This document shows positions 59,100 through 64,000 of a stretch of 64,000 nt of DNA, in pieces. Under the pieces are notes generated by a model. That model was not told the origin of the DNA, did not search any database, and saw only the letters and a list, made by a program, of their open reading frames with translations. This stretch comes from Protopterus annectens (lineage: Eukaryota; Chordata; Ceratodontiformes; Protopteridae), in assembly GCF_019279795.1 (NCBI RefSeq), contig NC_056725.1, positions 1,072,560,913-1,072,624,912 of the forward strand, given 5' to 3'. The stretch's first letter is position 1. Each line of letters opens with the position of its first letter. The position numbers were made by a program, and so were the translations under genes.

Positions 59100-60230
59100 A
59101 AAAATAGACAGTGCACGCTCCACAACCTTGTAGATCAATTCAATATAAAATGTCGTACAATGAAGCTGTAAAGAATTCATTGCCAAAGTCCCACAGACCC
59201 ATGCAAACTAGATCTCAGCATAAATCTATCACCACACCACCTTCTTGCACACTTAACCAAATACAAGTCAACAGAACTTTAATTATACCAGGAGCACCAT
59301 ACCACCCTACTCTACAAGTAAAAATGTTTTGGTGATTGGTGACTGCATAATCAGACACACTAATTCTTGTCTCACTAGTCCAGACAAGGACAGGGTGACT
59401 AACTGTTGTCTTTCAGGTGCCAGGATCTCTGACATTTCAAGGACTCTTAAGGCCCATCCACCTAACAATTATGACTATGACATAATGGTGGTCTATGTTG
59501 GCATGAATGACATGATATCTAGAACCTCAGGGAGATGCAGAGAGACATGTCAGATCTCTCCATGCATGATACAAATAGAGGTAAAACTTGGGTCCTGAGA
59601 GGATTTTTTCCTTCTCTAAGAATGATGCCAAAGTAAAATGAAGAGATAATTGGCTTTAACAATTGAACACATAGTTGGCATCATTTAAGGCATATCCAGT
59701 ATGTGTCAGCATGAGACTTGATGCTTGACAGTCCTGCTTACTAAAGTATCACTGTCCCTGTTGTTCCATGACTTCGGCATACTAGCTAATGACTTTGCTG
59801 TTTTCGCAGTGCCAGTTTTATGCAAAGACCACTAATGAACATCCCAATAACTGATAAGTCAAATCCATAAGCAGATTGCATCAATGTGACTCTGTTCAAT
59901 GACAGAGGACTCAACGGCAAGATATCCAACCCTGAGATCTTCCTGCATTTGGAGCACATATCTCTCTCTGTAATCACTGAAACTTGGTTTAAGTGTTTAT
60001 TAAGGTGTTTTTTAAGCACTTTCTTCATACATGAATTTTATGCCCACCATGCTTTCGATCATATGGACAATTGTGGTGGCATTTCCATATTTGTTAGGGT
60101 CCACATCACCTCTAGACAAATTGACAGAAACCCACAAATGGAACTGTGCTTCAAATCACACTAAACAAGACCATCTATCAGCACATAGCCTGTTACAGGA
60201 CACCTTCTACATCCTCTGAAATTCATATAC
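59100..60230 (+). pseudogene. LINE ORF1 esterase (SGNH) domain and endonuclease start
   Basis: 59329-59598 encodes VIGDCIIRHTNSCLTSPDKD, GARISDISRTLKAH and YDIMVVYVGMNDMISRTSG. These match the G-D-S, G and G-x-N-D blocks of the SGNH-type esterase found in ORF1 of CR1/L2-type LINEs, with the nucleophilic Ser replaced by Cys. In another frame the domain goes on with VLRGFFPSLRMMPK (about 59595-59635) and then decays. 59886-60164 carries an endonuclease start: EHISLSVITETWFKC and NCGGISIFVRVHI. The order ORF1 then endonuclease fits a 3'-truncated LINE, probably of the family at 49740, although no overlap exists to prove it. Confidence 0.7.
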
Positions 60231-62282
60231 ATTTTCTAAGTGCACTTCTACAAAGGAGTCATTAAAGAAGATACATTTTAGGAATTTGGAGGTTTAATGA
60301 GTCAGAATTAAACTGATATGTCTGCATCACCATCTTTATTTACATGTCAGTGGTTGTTATTCAGAGCCACAGCAACACACTGTGCAAGAACATAGTGACA
60401 GAGGAACAGTTTTTGAGTGGGAACTTATGCTACAGTTTGTAGTATATCAGTATACCTAAAGATAAAACAGATTCAGTTAAGGAAGAGAAGGTCTATACCA
60501 ATTTGACTACACAGTGATATCAAATTCTGTCTACCTGGTAGTTTGGAAAATAGTGTACATGGTGTTTGTAGGAAAGGACAATAAGAGGCTTAACTTCTAG
60601 GCCTTTTAATTTCAGAACAGTTTCAGGGAGATAACATGATACACCTATTTGTACAAGTGTAATAATGGGCAAGTTAGTACTTGTAGTATGCAAAGAAGTA
60701 GAACATAAACTGGTAGGATTCTAGCAAGATAACTCACTTGTCATATCAAACATTTTCATTCAAGAGCTTAATGGTTGCTCAACTTTAGGTCTGCAATGTG
60801 ATGTGCAATGAGAGAGCACTATAGGCCAGCAAAAGCATGACATAGACATAACTGTCACTATGACTATCAGCTGCTTGTAATAACATTTTTGGAATTAAGT
60901 TAAAGTGATTTTTACCTGACAGACACAAGGTACAGAGTTTGATTTTCACCTTTGGAAGAGGAATTTACCATGCTTAAAATAGCCCACAAGGGCAGCTAGC
61001 CTCGTACTCACTTATGAGTCTGGCTCCCTTGGTGTGTTGTTTTTCCATGCACCTTGTACCTGGTGACGTGTGTGAAGGCTGCCAGCCCAGCTGGCCAGAA
61101 TTTTGAAAATAATTCTCTGTCATTTGTGAATATTAATACAATCCATAGGCTTGTCTTACAAATGTAAGAGAACTATATGTTATGTGTGTAATAAACTACT
61201 GGTGCAGAAGTGTGTGTTAAATTGTGTGTTATGTGCTGAGCTTCAAGAATTCCAAAACCATGTTACGTACAAGTTTTTAAAAGATTTAATCTTGAAGCTT
61301 ACACAATGGCAAATTCAGCTGCATTAATGTTTGACTTCCATCTAATGCAGGTAAATAGACATTAACTGTTGTTTTTATGACATTAATTTATATAGATATA
61401 ATTTTCACATTTTTCTAAATATCACAACAACCAAGTACCACAGACAGAACTCCTTAGCCTTATATGAAAGCTCTCTGCCAGATGAATAAAATGCTGCCAG
61501 CAATATGTGTGTGTGTAACTTGAGTGGTTGCTGGGTTATTGTAAGTTGTGACAAAATGTTACAAATATAATAGTTATTGTATTTATTGTGCCTTATAAAA
61601 TTTGACCTAGAACCTAAAAAATACAACTAAAAAATTGTTTGTGCTGAAGATATTGCCATTCATACTTCTTTCATAACCCCTGTGGTTCCAGAGATATGAA
61701 CATTTGTTTGAAATTTGAGGACATAGTTTGATTCTGTCAAATGGCTTAGACTCCGCCCATTGGAAGTTACATTGCAAACTTCCTGAGCTCCATTGCAGTG
61801 AATGAGTTAAAATAAAGGAACCTGATTGTTCTTCTATTATTTTCAGAGAACTTGTACAATGACTGTTAACTTCTAGCACTGTGTTGTGGCAATGATAATT
61901 TTCCCTCTTCCCCACTTGTGCAGAGCCCTCACTGATAGCTCCCCATGTCCTCATCATCCTGCTCATACATTCTGCAAGAGTGGAATCCAGTTATCTTCAA
62001 GGCTCTAAAAACAATTATTTTGCTTTCTTGATATTCTTTCTATTTGGAATATTTTTTTGCCACCTTCTGCACATTATGATGAATTTCTGCCTATAGTTCT
62101 TCAGATGCTCTATAGAACATGTTTAATACCTTAAATATACTCATCACCTCTGCTACATATCTATTTGGAGTATTGCTGATGGTGCATATAATGCTACTGT
62201 GGAAGGTTTTCTTCTTTTTATGGGTAACCAAAAGAGCCAAGCAAGGCCACTGACAAAACACCAGTAATACAAATAAAACAGG
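60231..62282. other. unassigned AT-rich sequence with possible old SINE
   Basis: No coding feature. At 60911-61100 TACCTGACAGACACAAGGTACAG and GAGTTTGATTTTCACC could be remnants of a tRNA-derived SINE, but the boxes are too degenerate to call. Confidence 0.3.
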
Positions 62283-62577
62283 TTGTGATACACCTGCACT
62301 GGCCTAGTAATTAAGCAGCTTCAATCCTCACCACTAGCACCAGTGAGGGATGTACACATTGAGATGATGACTAGTACACACACAGTAAAGTACAATTTCC
62401 CTTAAGAGCACACAGAGATCACAGTCAGTCTAGGGCTCATTTCTCTCTCTTTTTCCAGATCCCCAATAAGACTCACCACTGGCACAGCTATAGGGTTAAG
62501 ATCTCATTTGAGTGGTCAAGCAAAAACCTCCAGCACCGTCTCTGTCCAACCAGTGCTTTGTGTCCCTGCCCAAGTAG

Positions 62578-62644
<67 letters not shown>

Positions 62645-63170
62645 TTTGAGATCTGAGTTATGTGCAAACACACAGATACTCCTGAGGAAGGCTGGCACAG
62701 GTTTACCAGCTATGCCCCCTTCTGCCCAGATGATAAGGTAGTACCAGCTGCCACCAACCACTCTTTATCAGCTACTATAAGGTCCATCCCAAAGGGTGAC
62801 CAATTCTACTGTGTAATGTTACTGTTATCCAAATGGTAAGTGTGTCCAAGACGTTTAATACTATTTAAGAGTGGCCTGTACAGTATCACCAAATACATAT
62901 GCAGTACACTAATAGCTTAAATATTTCTAAACAAACCAGCCACAATTAAAAGGTTTAAATATATTTAATGATAAATAATAAAAGAACAAGACAATACTCA
63001 ATAACTGAAAAGAGTGACAACATAGTTCAGAATCACAGGAAATACTTCAAAACAACATTGTAGGACAGTCTCAAATAAATACAAAAAACATCTAAACTAA
63101 TCTTTACTGTATTCCTATCTATATCTAAGAAATACTATGCCCTAAATGACTTACTAACAGAGCAAGACAA
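62283..63170. repeat. composite repeat with internal CA tract (copy 2)
   Basis: Second copy of the repeat at 39148-40110. At the left it has an A-box-like ACTGGCCTAGTAATTAAGC (62299) and a B-box-like GCTTCAATCCTCACC (62319), so it probably starts as a tRNA-derived SINE. A CA tract sits at the same internal position, followed by the shared GGAAGGCTGGCACAGG segment and an AT-rich 3' part. Confidence 0.7.
62580..62643. repeat. (CA)n microsatellite
   Basis: About 64 bases of uninterrupted CA repeat within the composite repeat. Confidence 0.97.
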
Positions 63171-63660
63171 GTGCTGATGAGAGGATGTTGCCAGATCTAA
63201 AGACAAATACAAAATTCAAAGACTTACTCTGAGATAGTTCTTAAATTACTATCAAACATTTCTGCTGGGTTATCTCAGATTACATCATTCTTTGTCCACC
63301 TCTTCCTTCAGTGCCCAGGCTAACAGAAACTTAAAATTTAGCACCTCTGTGTCAAAAATACTTATCTCTCAGAATTTTGCCTGGAACTGGAAGTCATAAA
63401 ACAGTTAAACACTTTTACCTTTGAAACCAGTAATTATTACTGTTTCCAGACAATAGAAAGATTTTCTAGCTGCAGATATTCGGTCTCCTAGCTGAGATAA
63501 GCACCATAGTAAACTATTCACATATTTTCTTTGAGTTTGCAAGTTAACTCTGTTCTAATAGCTTAAATATCTCTAAACAAACCAATCACAATTAAAAGGT
63601 TTAAATATACTTAATACATAATAAAAGAACAAATTAATACTCAATAACACAACACACTTG
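62908..63660. repeat. direct repeat pair, 646 bp apart
   Basis: TAATAGCTTAAATATTTCTA … ACAATTAAAAGGTTTAAATA … ATAATAAAAGAACAA at 62910-62996 recurs at 63556-63640 with few differences. It could be an internal duplication of the composite repeat's 3' part, or the start of a second tandem copy. Confidence 0.7.
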
Positions 63661-64000
63661 CATTAGTATCATTTGTGAAGTCAGACTCCATGAATGTATA
63701 CTCATATTAATCCTGTGTTAAACAAGGTATAAATCCATTAATTCCTTCAACAAGAAATTGTGCTATTTCAAAACATAATCTTTAGGTTGTTACTAAACAA
63801 AAAATAAAAGTGAGACTCTTTGTCCAAATGAATGCTTCACTGATTATACCTATTGGAACCACTGCATTGCAAGTTAAATGAACTGAATAATCCAGAGTCA
63901 TAGTCCCAGTTTTACAGCCTTGTATAATAGCCTAAGCATATATTCAGTCAGAATTTGATGTTGCATCAGTATAAATTGTGAAGTCAGATTCCATGAATAT
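63661..64000. repeat. short direct repeat at window end
   Basis: GTGAAGTCAGACTCCATGAAT at 63678 recurs as GTGAAGTCAGATTCCATGAAT at about 63979, roughly 300 bp later. The repeated block runs off the end of the window. Confidence 0.6.

Noticed and set aside
62908-63660. LTR retrotransposon bounded by the direct repeats
   Set aside because: The repeats are only about 90 bp, there is no TG…CA boundary, primer-binding site or coding between them.

Overview
The window looks like repeat-rich, gene-poor nuclear DNA from a vertebrate, most plausibly a fish-grade or lungfish-like animal with a large genome. The evidence is the mixture of repeats: CR1/L2-type LINEs, an RTE-type LINE, a Penelope-like reverse transcriptase, PIF/Harbinger transposons with their Myb/SANT partner genes, several tRNA-derived SINE families including V-SINE-like ones, and long CA, TG and TA microsatellites. 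The species assignment is inference. I found no host protein-coding gene, rRNA gene or convincing functional tRNA gene. Nearly every readable protein fragment belongs to a mobile element, and almost all are broken by stops, frameshifts or deletions.

Layout. 0.4-3 kb: two copies of a Harbinger Myb-like sequence (minus strand) lie either side of a 0.7 kb poly(T)/poly(A) tract embedded in homopolymer-rich, apparently low-quality sequence. 3.5-8.5 kb: three decayed LINE segments, head to tail, of the same family as the better copy at 49.7-52.1 kb. 10.4-12.5 kb: about eight tandem copies of a ~240 bp monomer with a tRNA-like B box. 14.1-16.1 kb: a decayed LINE on the minus strand. 19.3-20.1 kb: another LINE fragment. 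20.6-22 kb: a TA microsatellite, a tRNA-SINE and Harbinger-related sequence. 23.1-32.2 kb: a direct triplication of a ~3 kb unit, each unit carrying a minus-strand Myb/SANT-like coding segment, four tRNA-like promoter cassettes and a Harbinger-type terminal sequence. 32.6-36.1 kb: a V-SINE-like repeat and a nearly complete but broken RTE-type LINE. 36.5 kb: a V-SINE flanked by a perfect 19 bp target-site duplication. 37.2-39 kb: a three-exon Harbinger Myb-like pseudogene. 39.1-41.7 kb: a composite CA-bearing repeat, a Penelope-like RT fragment and a LINE tail. 45.8-48.9 kb: two minus-strand LINE fragments. 49.7-52.1 kb: the best LINE copy, with an intact RT core but a deleted endonuclease. 52.4-54.7 kb: a Harbinger transposase. 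57-58.8 kb: further members of the 10 kb tandem family and the 3' end of a different LINE. 59.1-60.2 kb: a LINE ORF1 esterase domain and endonuclease start. 62.3 kb to the end: a second copy of the composite CA-bearing repeat, then short direct repeats.

The elements do not form a cooperating host system. The functional couplings visible are those of the transposons: Myb/SANT protein plus DDE transposase in Harbinger, and ORF1 plus endonuclease/RT in the LINEs. In this window the Harbinger partners are always found apart. The most useful leads are the two tandem arrays carrying Pol III-like promoter boxes, the palindromes next to Harbinger-like termini, and the likely assembly problem near 1.4-3.3 kb.
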